Of a DNA stretch of 64,000 nucleotides, positions 44,448 to 52,802 are shown one piece after another. Made by a program: the position numbers and the translations under genes. The notes beneath the pieces are model-generated. The model did not search any database. It saw nothing but the letters and a program-made list of their open reading frames with translations, and was not told the DNA's origin. Every line of letters starts with the position of its first letter. Position 1 is the first letter of the stretch. Source of the DNA: Paraburkholderia antibiotica. Lineage in GTDB: Bacteria > Pseudomonadota > Gammaproteobacteria > Burkholderiales > Burkholderiaceae. Location: the NCBI RefSeq assembly GCF_012927125.1, contig NZ_JABBFZ010000017.1, positions 62,001 to 126,000 on the forward strand, given 5' to 3'.

Positions 44448-45734
44448 TCAGTAGCTACCGTTCGCGAAGCGGGCGATCGGGTCGTCGCTGGTTTGCGTCG
44501 GCGCTGGCACACCGCGTGAGGCCGTCGATGCGCGCATGAGCTGTACGCCGCTGCCCGTTTCCGCCTGCTGCGCCTGCTGGGCCTGACGTGTCGCCACGGC
44601 GGCGGGCGGAGGCGGCTCGAACGCATCGGCGGCGGCATCGATGGCGTCGGGAGCGCCTGTTCCGGTCGCCGAGGCCGGTGCGGCGGCGCGGGTCGCTATC
44701 GGCTGCGGTGCCGATTGTGTCGCTTGCGCAGCTTGTGCCGCTTGAACTGCCGACGGCACGCCGGCCCCGTAGGTGCTCGCCTGAGCGGTCGGCACGACAG
44801 TCGGTGCAACGGCGCCGGCGGAGCGCGCCTGCAACTGCGCCGCGCTCATGCCGGGCGGCGGCGGTTCGAACGGATCGGCCTGCGCGGCGGGAGCGCCGCC
44901 TGAGTTGGCCAATGCTGTTGTCGAAACTGTAGACACCTGAGGTGCCGCCATCGACGGCGCGCGCGGCGCTGCGTCAACGCGTGCCGTTTGCGCCGGCGCG
45001 CCCGCTCCGGCATAAACCGGCGCCTGTGCCGACGATGCCTTCGCCGTCAGCGGCACGTTATTCGAAGCGGCACCCGCTCCCGCATATCCCGAAGACGACG
45101 TCGCCGCAACTGCAGCCGTGCCAACCGCGCCACGTTCCCCCTGCGAGGCCGGAGCCGCCGCCTGGTAGCTCGGCGCATCGAACGGCGCCGGCGTCGCGGC
45201 CGGTCCGGCTACCCGGCGAATACCGTCGAAGCGCTTGGCCCAATAGGGATTGGTCAGATAGTCGAGCCGCACCGTGCCGCCCGTCGACGGAGCATTGACG
45301 AAGCGCAGCTTGCCGACATAGATGCCGACGTGCGAATGCGGGCGCCCGGTCGTATTGAAGAAGATCAGGTCGCCGGGCGCAATTCCGTCCGGTTCGATCG
45401 ATTCGCCGCGCCCGCTCATCTCGGCCGTGGTGCGCGGCAGATTCACCGACGCCGCGCGCAGCACCACATAGCGCACGAGGCCGCTGCAATCGAAGCCGCT
45501 ATCGGGCGTATTGCCGCCCCAGCGGTACGGCACGCCGACGAGGCCCATCGCCTGGATCGAGATTTCCTCGCGGCCGATGCTGTGATCGACGAAGTGGGGG
45601 AAGCCAGGCGGCGGCGCATGATACGTGCCGTTCGCAACGACGATGCCGCCGGAGCCGCGCGCGCTCTTCTGCGGTGCACCGGCACAGGCGGCGAGCAGCA
45701 GGACGGGGAGCAGCGAAAGGGCGAGTCGGCGCAT
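44448..45734 (-). CDS. NlpC/P60-family (C40) lipoprotein peptidase with long Ala/Pro tail
   Basis: A 428-residue protein. Lipoprotein signal MRRLALSLLPVLLLAACAGA with lipobox LAAC (Cys17). The NlpC/P60 domain spans about residues 55-175: Cys83 in SGFDCSGLVRYV, His135 in RPHSHVGIYVG and Asn147 form the catalytic triad, for cleavage of peptidoglycan stem peptides. The remaining ~250 residues are Ala/Gln/Pro-rich and contain two FEPPPP motifs (289-294 and 372-377). Such a tail may span the periplasm or peptidoglycan. It lies downstream of phoH, separated by a strong terminator, so it has its own promoter. Confidence 0.93.
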   Translation of the reverse strand: MRRLALSLLPVLLLAACAGAPQKSARGSGGIVVANGTYHAPPPGFPHFVDHSIGREEISIQAMGLVGVPYRWGGNTPDSGFDCSGLVRYVVLRAASVNLPRTTAEMSGRGESIEPDGIAPGDLIFFNTTGRPHSHVGIYVGKLRFVNAPSTGGTVRLDYLTNPYWAKRFDGIRRVAGPAATPAPFDAPSYQAAAPASQGERGAVGTAAVAATSSSGYAGAGAASNNVPLTAKASSAQAPVYAGAGAPAQTARVDAAPRAPSMAAPQVSTVSTTALANSGGAPAAQADPFEPPPPGMSAAQLQARSAGAVAPTVVPTAQASTYGAGVPSAVQAAQAAQATQSAPQPIATRAAAPASATGTGAPDAIDAAADAFEPPPPAAVATRQAQQAQQAETGSGVQLMRASTASRGVPAPTQTSDDPIARFANGSY

Positions 45735-45881
45735 GAAAAACGTAACGGGTGTAAACACCCGCTTACTCACTGACGATGTCGGGATGGTAGCCGCCGAATA
45801 GGGTCGCGGCAAGAATTGTTCATCAATTACTTGAAGTTTGTGCGCTAAGTGTTGCCGGTGCGGGACGTCGTCGGCAATAAA

Positions 45882-45915
45882 AAAGCCGCGTCCGGAACCC
45901 ACCGGACGCGGCTTT
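45882..45915 (-). terminator. intrinsic terminator of phoH
   Basis: AAAGCCGCGTCCGG pairs perfectly with CCGGACGCGGCTTT around six bases. On the minus strand it is followed by TTTTTTATT. It lies 22 bases past the phoH stop. Confidence 0.93.
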
Positions 45916-45937
45916 GCGGGGAAAAAACAGCCGACGC

Positions 45938-47803
45938 TTACAGAATTTCCGACGCGTAGTCCGCCAGACGCGAACGTTCGCCGCGCGCCAATGTTACATG
46001 GCCGCTATGCGCCCAACCCTTGAAGCGGTCGACCACGTAGGTAAGCCCGGAGCTGCCCTCAGTCAGATAAGGCGTGTCGATCTGCGCGATATTGCCGAGG
46101 CAGATGATCTTCGTGCCCGGGCCCGCGCGTGTGACGAGCGTCTTCATCTGCTTCGGCGTCAGGTTCTGCGCCTCGTCGATGATCAGATACTTGTCGACGA
46201 AGGTCCGGCCGCGCATGAAGTTCATGCTCTTGACCTTCAGGCGCGAGCGGATCAGCTCCTGGGTCGCCGCGCGGCCCCATTCGCCGGCGGCGTCGTCGGT
46301 CTTTTGCAGCACTTCGAGGTTGTCGTCGAACGCGCCCATCCAGGGCTGCATCTTTTCCTCTTCGGTGCCCGGCAGGAAGCCGATGTCCTCGCCGACCGGC
46401 ACGGTTGCGCGCGTCACGATGATCTCGTTGTAGCGCTTGTCGTCGAGCACCTGCGCGAGGCCGGCCGCGAGCGCGACCAGCGTCTTGCCTGTGCCGGCCT
46501 GGCCGAGCAGCGTGACGAAGTCGATTTCCGGATTCATCAGCAGGTTCAGCGCGAAGTTCTGCTCGCGATTACGCGCCGTGATGCCCCACACGTTGTTCTT
46601 GTGGTGGCCGTAGTCGCGCAAGGTTTGCAGCAGCGCTGTCTTGCCGTTCAGCTCGCGCACCAGCGCATGAAACGCCGGCTCGCCGTTCTGCGGCTCCAGA
46701 TAGACGAACTCGTTGACCAGCATCGACGCGCACAGCGGACCCGTGACCCGGTAGTAGGTCGTGCCGGTCTTGGTGTCCTGCCAGCTCTCCATGCCCTTCG
46801 CGTGCTTCGTCCAGAAGTCCTGCGGCAGCGCGCGCACGCCCGAATACAGCAGGTCGCTGTCTTCGAGCACCTGGTCGTTGAAGTAGTCTTCGGCGGGCAG
46901 GCCGAGCGCGTGCGCCTTGATGCGCATGTTGATGTCTTTCGACACCAGCACGACCTGGCGATCCGCGCGGTCGCGCTGCAATGCGCGCACGACGCCGAGG
47001 ATCTGGTTGTCGGCCTTGCCTTCCGGCAGACCTTCGACCCGCTCGATCGCGGTCAGCCGCGTCTGGAAGTACAGCCGTCCGGACGCCTCGCGGCTGCCCA
47101 GACGCGCGAGCGAAATGCCGTCGGCGATGTCGCCGGCGTTCGCGACCAGCGCGTCGAGTGTGCGGCTCACCTGACGCGCGTTACGCGCGACTTCCGACAT
47201 GCCCTTCTTGTGGTTGTCGAGCTCTTCCAACGTCATCATCGGCAGATAGACGTCGTGTTCCTCGAAGCGGAACAGGCAGCTCGGGTCGTGCATCAGCACG
47301 TTGGTGTCGAGCACGAAGAGCTTCTGCACCTCGGCCGGCGCGGCGCCGGTGCCGCGTTTCTTGCGCGTGGTGCCGGTGGCTTGCGTGGGCGCGGCGGCCG
47401 TTTCGGCCGTGGGTTGTTTCGCGGACGGCGAGCGCGCGACAGCCGGCTCGGCGTGCAGCCGGGCTTCGGCGGCAGCGGCCGCAGCGATCTCGGGTTGCGC
47501 ACGCGCAGCCGGCACCGGTTGCAACAGCGCGGCGGTCTGCTTCGTTTTGCGGCCGCGTGCCGGCGCGGGTTGCGAGACGGGCTGCGGCTCGACGGCCGGC
47601 ACCGGACGCAATGTGGTGGCGGCGTTGGCCGCGTGCGCCATCGGGGTGGCGACATTGGCGCGGCCGTAATCGGCCGACTCTGCGGATTCCCCTTCACGCG
47701 GCTGTTTTTTCGCGGCGGAGCGCGCGGGCGTGACGGCTTTGGCCTTGTATTCGTCAGGCGACAAAAGATTGCCGAGCTTGCTGGGGGGAGTAGGCAAAGG
47801 CAT
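45938..47803 (-). CDS. PIN-PhoH fusion protein (PhoH2-like ATPase/ribonuclease)
   Basis: A 621-residue protein. An extended Ala/Pro-rich N-terminal region (1-160) of low complexity leads to a PIN nuclease domain from about 161 (KLFVLDTNVLMHDPSC with Asp166, and acidic MMTLEELDNHKKG). The PhoH P-loop domain has Walker A GQAGTGKT at 434-441, VPVGEDIGFLPGTEEEKMQP and Walker B KYLIIDEAQNLTP. PIN-PhoH proteins act as RNA helicase/RNases, often linked to stress or toxin-antitoxin-like control. The ATG at 47803 is chosen as the first start with fitting upstream spacing. The N-terminal extension is longer than in most relatives. Confidence 0.93.
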   Translation of the reverse strand: MPLPTPPSKLGNLLSPDEYKAKAVTPARSAAKKQPREGESAESADYGRANVATPMAHAANAATTLRPVPAVEPQPVSQPAPARGRKTKQTAALLQPVPAARAQPEIAAAAAAEARLHAEPAVARSPSAKQPTAETAAAPTQATGTTRKKRGTGAAPAEVQKLFVLDTNVLMHDPSCLFRFEEHDVYLPMMTLEELDNHKKGMSEVARNARQVSRTLDALVANAGDIADGISLARLGSREASGRLYFQTRLTAIERVEGLPEGKADNQILGVVRALQRDRADRQVVLVSKDINMRIKAHALGLPAEDYFNDQVLEDSDLLYSGVRALPQDFWTKHAKGMESWQDTKTGTTYYRVTGPLCASMLVNEFVYLEPQNGEPAFHALVRELNGKTALLQTLRDYGHHKNNVWGITARNREQNFALNLLMNPEIDFVTLLGQAGTGKTLVALAAGLAQVLDDKRYNEIIVTRATVPVGEDIGFLPGTEEEKMQPWMGAFDDNLEVLQKTDDAAGEWGRAATQELIRSRLKVKSMNFMRGRTFVDKYLIIDEAQNLTPKQMKTLVTRAGPGTKIICLGNIAQIDTPYLTEGSSGLTYVVDRFKGWAHSGHVTLARGERSRLADYASEIL

Positions 47804-47988
47804 GGTTTCCCTCGAAATAATCGGGTCACATATCGTGCGCCGCCCGTCGCATTCTGCCGGCGCCCTCACGGGGGCGCCCAGTTTGCGCGAGGAGGCGCGC
47901 ATTCGGTCTAGAGATGCCGGTTCGCCTGGTCTTCGATAGGCTCCTTGACGGAAGCGCGCAACCCGATAAACGAACGGTCGCGCGCAAT

Positions 47989-48026
47989 TAAAAAAGCCGC
48001 CGCCCCGGCATTGGGGGCAAGCGGCT
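47989..48026 (-). terminator. intrinsic terminator downstream of bcp
   Basis: On the minus strand AGCCGC-TT-GCCCCC pairs with GGGGCGGCGGCT around a short loop, followed by TTTTTTAATT. It is 134 bases past the bcp stop, leaving a long 3' UTR or room for a small RNA. Confidence 0.8.
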
Positions 48027-48159
48027 CGACTACGATGCTCGCGTTGCGCCTCATGCTCCGAACCGCCCCGGTGGATCCGGTCAAGCGGCCGTCAGAGTTG
48101 GCGCAGCGGAGAACAGTATGGGGTGGACAGGCACTCATTGCGGCCCAATATAGCGCGCC

Positions 48160-48621
48160 TCAAAGCGCTTGTACAGCTTCCAGAATGTCGTCGACGTGGC
48201 CCGGCACTTTCACGCCGCGCCACTCCTGGCGAAGCACCCCGTCGGCGTCGATGAGGAACGTGGAGCGCTCGATCCCCCGTACCTCTTTGCCATACATTTT
48301 CTTCATTTTGATGACATTGAAGAGCGCGCAGAGCGTTTCTTCCGTATCCGAAATCAGCGGGAACGGCAGTTCGAGCTTGGCCTTGAAATTGTCATGCGAG
48401 CGCAGGCTGTCGCGCGACACGCCGAGCACTTCCGCGCCGGCCTTCTTGAACTTCGGGTACAGATCGCGGAACTGCAGACCTTCGGTCGTGCAGCCCGGCG
48501 TGTTGTCCTTCGGATAGAAATACAGCACCACCTTCTTGCCCCGCAGCTTGGACAGCGTGATCTCGCCGCCGGTCGCGGGGGCGGTGAAGTCGGGGATGGG
48601 TTGGTCGACTGCGATGGACAC
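48160..48621 (-). CDS. bcp: thioredoxin-dependent thiol peroxidase (Bcp/PrxQ)
   Basis: A 153-residue peroxiredoxin reducing peroxides in the cytoplasm. The peroxidatic Cys is in YPKDNTPGCTTEGLQFRDLY, with the Bcp-type resolving Cys absent at the fifth following position (T-T-E-G-L), so it is an atypical 1-Cys-like form. VSRDSLRSHDNFKAKLELPF and ERSTFLIDADGVLRQEWRGV are conserved. The start is GTG at 48621, with GGAG eight bases upstream; a longer frame would be Arg/Gln-rich nonsense. Confidence 0.94.
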   Translation of the reverse strand: MSIAVDQPIPDFTAPATGGEITLSKLRGKKVVLYFYPKDNTPGCTTEGLQFRDLYPKFKKAGAEVLGVSRDSLRSHDNFKAKLELPFPLISDTEETLCALFNVIKMKKMYGKEVRGIERSTFLIDADGVLRQEWRGVKVPGHVDDILEAVQAL

Positions 48622-48750
48622 GAGGTTCTCCGGTGGTTGGAGCCGGCGTCGCTGGCTGCCGCGGCGTCGGCTGGTCTGTCGTCGAGGTTGTTGTTGTTCG
48701 GGGAGGCGGGCGGTGCCGGTGCGAGGAGGCCCGATGGCAGCCTGCCCGCA

Positions 48751-48780
48751 GCCCGCTTGCGCCTGCTTGCGCCTGCTTGC
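48751..48780. repeat. 10-base tandem repeat between arnD and bcp
   Basis: GCCCGCTTGC is followed by two perfect copies of GCCTGCTTGC. It lies beside the long hairpin after arnD. Confidence 0.7.
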
Positions 48781-48794
48781 GGCGCCTTCGGAGC

Positions 48795-48843
48795 CCGCCT
48801 GCAGCATCAGGCGAGCTTGCCGCGTCCCCGATGCTGCAGGCGG
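48795..48843 (-). terminator. long hairpin after arnD
   Basis: CCGCCTGCAGCATC (48795-48808) pairs perfectly with GATGCTGCAGGCGG (48830-48843), a 14-base-pair stem with a 21-base loop, 27 bases past the arnD stop. There is no U-tract, so it may protect the 3' end or promote factor-dependent termination. Confidence 0.55.
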
Positions 48844-48870
48844 CGAGCGTCGCGCCGTGTTCCGGCCGTG

Positions 48871-49764
48871 TCAGGGCTGGATGATCAGCTTGCCGGAGCG
48901 CCCTGGAATTTCGCCCCACGTAACAGGGTACGATGGCAATGTGTCGCGGTCTAGCGTGGCGTAGTAGTCGCCCATCGTCGCGAACGTGTGGCCCTGCGCG
49001 CGCCAGCCTTCCAGCAGCTGCTCGAAAATCGGCGCGAGCTTCTGTCCTTCGAGTTCCGCGTGCAGCGTGAACACCTGGTCGTGCGGATTGTTTTCGGTCT
49101 GTTTGAGCATCCACGCGGCGACGTTGTGCGTGTCGACACCGTCGACGCCGAGCACTTCGTCGAGTGTCGGCAGCGTGGTCGGCATCTGCACGTGCGCGAG
49201 CGTCCTGCCGTCGACCACCGGCAGATACGGCGAGCGGCCACGGCCGTCGGACGCGTAGCGCATGCCCCACGCGTCGATCTGCTCGAACGCGTAGCCGTTC
49301 ATCTGCCAGCCGGCCGCGCCGTGCGTGACGGGCGGCGCGCCGAACACCTCGATGAAACGCTCGTGGCTGTGCTGCATCTGCCGCGCGGTCCACGCGCGAT
49401 CTTTCGAGCGCACGTTGTCCTGCCAGTACACGTGGTCCCACGTATGGATGCCGCACTCGAAGCCGGCTTCGTGGATCGCGCGCATTTCCGCCGAAGTCTT
49501 CGCGCCGATGTCCGGACCAGGCAGCAGCACGCCGTACATCAGTTGCCGGATGCCGTAGTGCTCGACCACGGAAGTGCGCGACACCTTCTTCAGAAAGCCC
49601 GGCCGCAGCACGCGGCGCATCGCCCAACCGGTGTGGTCGGGACCGAGGCTGAAGAGGAAGGTGGCGCGCGCCTTGAAGCGGTCGAAGATGCGCGCGAGGT
49701 TTGGCACGCCTTCGCGGGTGCCGCGCAGCGTGTCGACGTCGATCTTCAGAACGATGCGAGCCAA
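48871..49764 (-). CDS. arnD: 4-deoxy-4-formamido-L-arabinose-phosphoundecaprenol deformylase
   Basis: A 297-residue polysaccharide-deacetylase-type enzyme. It removes the formyl group from undecaprenyl-phosphate-Ara4FN, committing Ara4N to lipid A. LKIDVDTLRGTREGVPNLAR at the N-terminus carries the metal Asp; GIHTWDHVYWQDNV holds the His/Asp motif, and VFTLHAELEGQKLAPIFEQL is conserved. There is no ATG at the right place. The TTG at 49764, with AAGAG about ten bases upstream, gives the family-typical start just before the first strand, 10 bases after the decarboxylase stop. Confidence 0.93.
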   Translation of the reverse strand: MARIVLKIDVDTLRGTREGVPNLARIFDRFKARATFLFSLGPDHTGWAMRRVLRPGFLKKVSRTSVVEHYGIRQLMYGVLLPGPDIGAKTSAEMRAIHEAGFECGIHTWDHVYWQDNVRSKDRAWTARQMQHSHERFIEVFGAPPVTHGAAGWQMNGYAFEQIDAWGMRYASDGRGRSPYLPVVDGRTLAHVQMPTTLPTLDEVLGVDGVDTHNVAAWMLKQTENNPHDQVFTLHAELEGQKLAPIFEQLLEGWRAQGHTFATMGDYYATLDRDTLPSYPVTWGEIPGRSGKLIIQP

Positions 49765-49774
49765 GGATGCGCTC

Positions 49775-50821
49775 TTATTGCTGTTCGACGAGTGCGCGGG
49801 CTTCCGCGACGTGGCCGCGGTACGCCTCGAAAATCTTGCGCAGCGCTTCGTCGAAGGTCGACTTCGGCGCCCAGCCGAGTTCCTGCATCGTGTTGTCGAT
49901 CTTCGGCACGCGGTTCTGCACGTCCTGGTAGCCGTTGCCGTAGTACGCGCCCGACGACGTCTCGACCAGTTGCACCTGCTTGGCCATCGCCGCGTATTCG
50001 GGGAATTCCGCGGCCAGCGCCAGCATCTTGTGCGCGAGCTCACGCACCGAGAAGTTGTTGGTCGGGTTGCCGATGTTGTAGATCTTGCCGGTCGCGACGC
50101 CGTCCTTGTTCTCGATGATCTTCATCAGCGCGCCGATGCCGTCGTCGATGTCCGTGAACGCGCGCTTCTGCGCGCCGCCGTCGACGAGGCTGATGTTCTC
50201 GCCGCGCACGATGTGGCCAAGGAACTGCGTGACCACGCGCGACGAACCTTCCTTCGGCGTGTAGATCGAGTCGAGACCCGGGCCGATCCAGTTGAACGGA
50301 CGGAACAGCGTGAAGTTCAGGCCTTCCATGCCGTAGCCCCAGATCACGCGGTCCATCAACTGCTTCGAGCACGCGTAGATCCAGCGCGGCTTGTTGATCG
50401 GGCCGTACGACAGTTGCGATTCTTCCGGATCGAACTGCTCGTCCGTGCACATGCCGTAGACCTCGGAGGTCGACGGAAACACGAGGTGCTTGCCGTACTT
50501 GACGGCCGAACGCACGATCGGCAGGTTCGCCTCGAAGTCCAGTTCGAACACGCGCAGCGGCTGCTTCACATAGGTAGCGGGCGTGGCGATCGCGACGAGC
50601 GGCAGGATCACATCGCACTTGCGGATGTGATATTCGACCCACTCCTTGTTGATCGTGATGTCGCCTTCGAAGAAGTGCATCCGCTCGTGATTGACGAGGT
50701 CACCCAGACGTTCGGTCTGCATGTCCATCCCGAACACTTCCCAGTCGGTCGTTTCGAGAATGCGTTTGGACAGGTGATGGCCGATAAAGCCGTTCACACC
50801 CAGAATCAGGACTTTTTTCAT
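49775..50821 (-). CDS. arnA: UDP-glucuronic acid C4-dehydrogenase/decarboxylase (ArnA C-terminal domain as separate protein)
   Basis: A 348-residue SDR-type enzyme that oxidises and decarboxylates UDP-glucuronate to the UDP-4-keto-pentose. NAD motif KVLILGVNGFIGHHLSKRIL, catalytic Tyr-x3-Lys in RWIYACSKQLMDRVIW, substrate loop FRPFNWIGPGLDSIYTPKEG. In enterobacteria this is the C-terminal half of bifunctional ArnA; here it stands alone beside the formyltransferase. The ATG at 50821 is two bases after the formyltransferase stop. Confidence 0.95.
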   Translation of the reverse strand: MKKVLILGVNGFIGHHLSKRILETTDWEVFGMDMQTERLGDLVNHERMHFFEGDITINKEWVEYHIRKCDVILPLVAIATPATYVKQPLRVFELDFEANLPIVRSAVKYGKHLVFPSTSEVYGMCTDEQFDPEESQLSYGPINKPRWIYACSKQLMDRVIWGYGMEGLNFTLFRPFNWIGPGLDSIYTPKEGSSRVVTQFLGHIVRGENISLVDGGAQKRAFTDIDDGIGALMKIIENKDGVATGKIYNIGNPTNNFSVRELAHKMLALAAEFPEYAAMAKQVQLVETSSGAYYGNGYQDVQNRVPKIDNTMQELGWAPKSTFDEALRKIFEAYRGHVAEARALVEQQ

Positions 50822-50823
50822 GA

Positions 50824-51753
50824 CTATCGGGGAGTTTGGATGAGCTGGGCGAATTCCGCCGGACTGACGACAGTTTCTGCGCCGTCGTGCTGGTGCCGTA
50901 ATTCGTGGATGGTGATCGCGCGGCCGTCGCCGCAGATCGCGAAAACGGCATTATCGCTTACGTGCAGGCCCGCCGGCAAATCCGGGCGGAGCGCGCCGGG
51001 CATCGCGAGGCGCGCGCGCGCGACGATCAGCCGGTGGCCGTTCAGGTCCGTGAACGCGCCCGGATAGGGCGGCGCGACCGCGCGGATCAGGTTGTAGACC
51101 TGCTGCGCGGGCTGGGTCCAGTCGATGCGGCCGTCTTCCGGCTTGCGCCCGCCGTAGTAGCTGCCGTGCGCGAGATCGTTCGGCAGATGCGGCGCTTCGC
51201 CGGCGAGCAGCGCCGGCAGCACGCGCCACAAGGTCTGCTCGGCGGCGACCGTGACCTTGTCGAACACTTGCGCGGCGGTGTCGTCGGGCAGGATCGGTAC
51301 CGGCGTCTGCGCGATGATCGCGCCGGCGTCGGGCTTGGCGGCCATTTCGTGCAGCGTCGCGCCGGTTTCCGTTTCGCCGTGGATCACTGCCCAGTTGGTC
51401 GGTACGCGGCCGCGATATTTCGGCAGCAGCGAGCCGTGCATGTTGTAAGCGCCCCGTGCGGCGAGCGCCAGCAGCTCGAGCGGCAACATGTGGCGGTAGT
51501 AGAACGAGAAGATGAAGTCCGGCCGCGCGGCGCTGACCGCGGCGCGCAGCTCAGGGCTCTTCGGATCGGCGGGCGTGACGACCGGAATGCCGTGCTCGGC
51601 CGCGACCGACGCGACGCTGCGGAACCAGATGTTCTCGCTCGGGTTGTCCTCGTGGGTGACGACGAGCGCCACCTCGACGCCGCGCGCGAGCAGCACCTGC
51701 AGGCAGCGCACGCCGACGTTGTGATACGCGAATACGACGGCGCGCGGCTTCAT
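50824..51753 (-). CDS. arnA: UDP-Ara4N formyltransferase (ArnA N-terminal domain as separate protein)
   Basis: A 309-residue N10-formyltetrahydrofolate-dependent enzyme. Catalytic residues Asn104 and His106 (in GAYNMHGSLLPKYRGRVPTN) and Asp142 (in KPDAGAII) match E. coli ArnA Asn102, His104 and Asp140. A C-terminal OB-like region follows FTDLNGHRLIVARARL. It formylates UDP-Ara4N before transfer to the lipid carrier. It overlaps arnC by four bases upstream and nearly touches the decarboxylase gene downstream, so the group is tightly coupled. Confidence 0.95.
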   Translation of the reverse strand: MKPRAVVFAYHNVGVRCLQVLLARGVEVALVVTHEDNPSENIWFRSVASVAAEHGIPVVTPADPKSPELRAAVSAARPDFIFSFYYRHMLPLELLALAARGAYNMHGSLLPKYRGRVPTNWAVIHGETETGATLHEMAAKPDAGAIIAQTPVPILPDDTAAQVFDKVTVAAEQTLWRVLPALLAGEAPHLPNDLAHGSYYGGRKPEDGRIDWTQPAQQVYNLIRAVAPPYPGAFTDLNGHRLIVARARLAMPGALRPDLPAGLHVSDNAVFAICGDGRAITIHELRHQHDGAETVVSPAEFAQLIQTPR

Positions 51754-52796
51754 GGCGTGGGTCCCTGATCGGCGAGCGGGGTGGCCCGCACCGCGGGTTG
51801 CGCGACGCTCTCGCGCGGCGTCTGGCTGATCGGCAAACCGTCACGCTCTTCGAGAATGGTCTGCACCAGATAACGCGGCCGCGCGCGCACCTGCTGATAG
51901 ATCCGGCCGATGTACTCGCCGAGCAGGCCGAGCGCGAAGATGATCACGCCGAGCAGGAAGAAGGTGATAGCGAACAGCGTGAACACACCTTGCACTTCCG
52001 CGCCGATGATGAAGCGCCGAATCAGCAGCAGCACGAACAGCGCCGCGGAGCCGAGCGACAGGATCACCCCGATGAACGACAGCCATTGCAGCGGCACCAC
52101 CGAAAAGCCGGTGACGAGGTCGAAATTCAGCCGGATCAGCGAATACAGCGAGTACTTCGATTCGCCGGCGAAGCGCTCCTCGTGCGCGACGTCGATCTCG
52201 ACCGGGTTCTGCGCGAACGTGTACGCGAGCGCCGGAATGAACGTATTGATCTCGCCGCAGCGGTTGATCGTATCGACGATGTGGCGGCTGTACGCGCGCA
52301 GCATGCAGCCCTGGTCGGTCATCTTGATGCGCGTGATGCGCTCGCGCAGATGGTTCATCGCGCGCGAGGCCTTGCGGCGCCACAGGCTGTCCTGGCGCTG
52401 CATGCGGATCGTGCCGACGTAGTCGTAGCCGTCGCGCATCTTCGCGACCAGCTTGCCGATTTCCTCGGGCGGGTTCTGCAGGTCGGCGTCGAGCGTGATC
52501 ACGATGTCGCCGCGCGATTGCTCGAAGCCCGCGAGAATCGCCATGTGCTGGCCGTAGTTGCCGTTCAGCAGGATCACGCGCGTCGCGTCGGGGCGGGCGC
52601 GGAACTGCTCGGCGAGCAGCGCGGCGGATTTGTCGCGGCTGCCGTCGTTGATGAAGATCACTTCATAGCGGGTGCCGAGCGCGTCGAGCGCCGGATAGAG
52701 GCGCGCGAACAGCGCAGCCAGTCCGGCTTCCTCGTTGTACACCGGGATGATGATCGATACTTCCGGTGCGACGGCGCGATGTTCCGAATAAGTCAT
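51750..52796 (-). CDS. arnC: undecaprenyl-phosphate 4-deoxy-4-formamido-L-arabinose transferase
   Basis: A 348-residue GT2 glycosyltransferase. It has EVSIIIPVYNEEAGLAALFA at the N-terminus, the nucleotide-binding FINDGSRDKS, the metal motif ITLDADLQNPPEEI, and two C-terminal membrane helices (LSFIGVILSLGSAALFVLLL, TLFAITFFLLGVIIFALGLL). It moves Ara4FN from UDP onto undecaprenyl phosphate at the inner membrane. The gene starts six bases after the arnB stop. Confidence 0.95.
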   Translation of the reverse strand: MTYSEHRAVAPEVSIIIPVYNEEAGLAALFARLYPALDALGTRYEVIFINDGSRDKSAALLAEQFRARPDATRVILLNGNYGQHMAILAGFEQSRGDIVITLDADLQNPPEEIGKLVAKMRDGYDYVGTIRMQRQDSLWRRKASRAMNHLRERITRIKMTDQGCMLRAYSRHIVDTINRCGEINTFIPALAYTFAQNPVEIDVAHEERFAGESKYSLYSLIRLNFDLVTGFSVVPLQWLSFIGVILSLGSAALFVLLLIRRFIIGAEVQGVFTLFAITFFLLGVIIFALGLLGEYIGRIYQQVRARPRYLVQTILEERDGLPISQTPRESVAQPAVRATPLADQGPTP

Positions 52797-52802
52797 GTCC
52801 GC

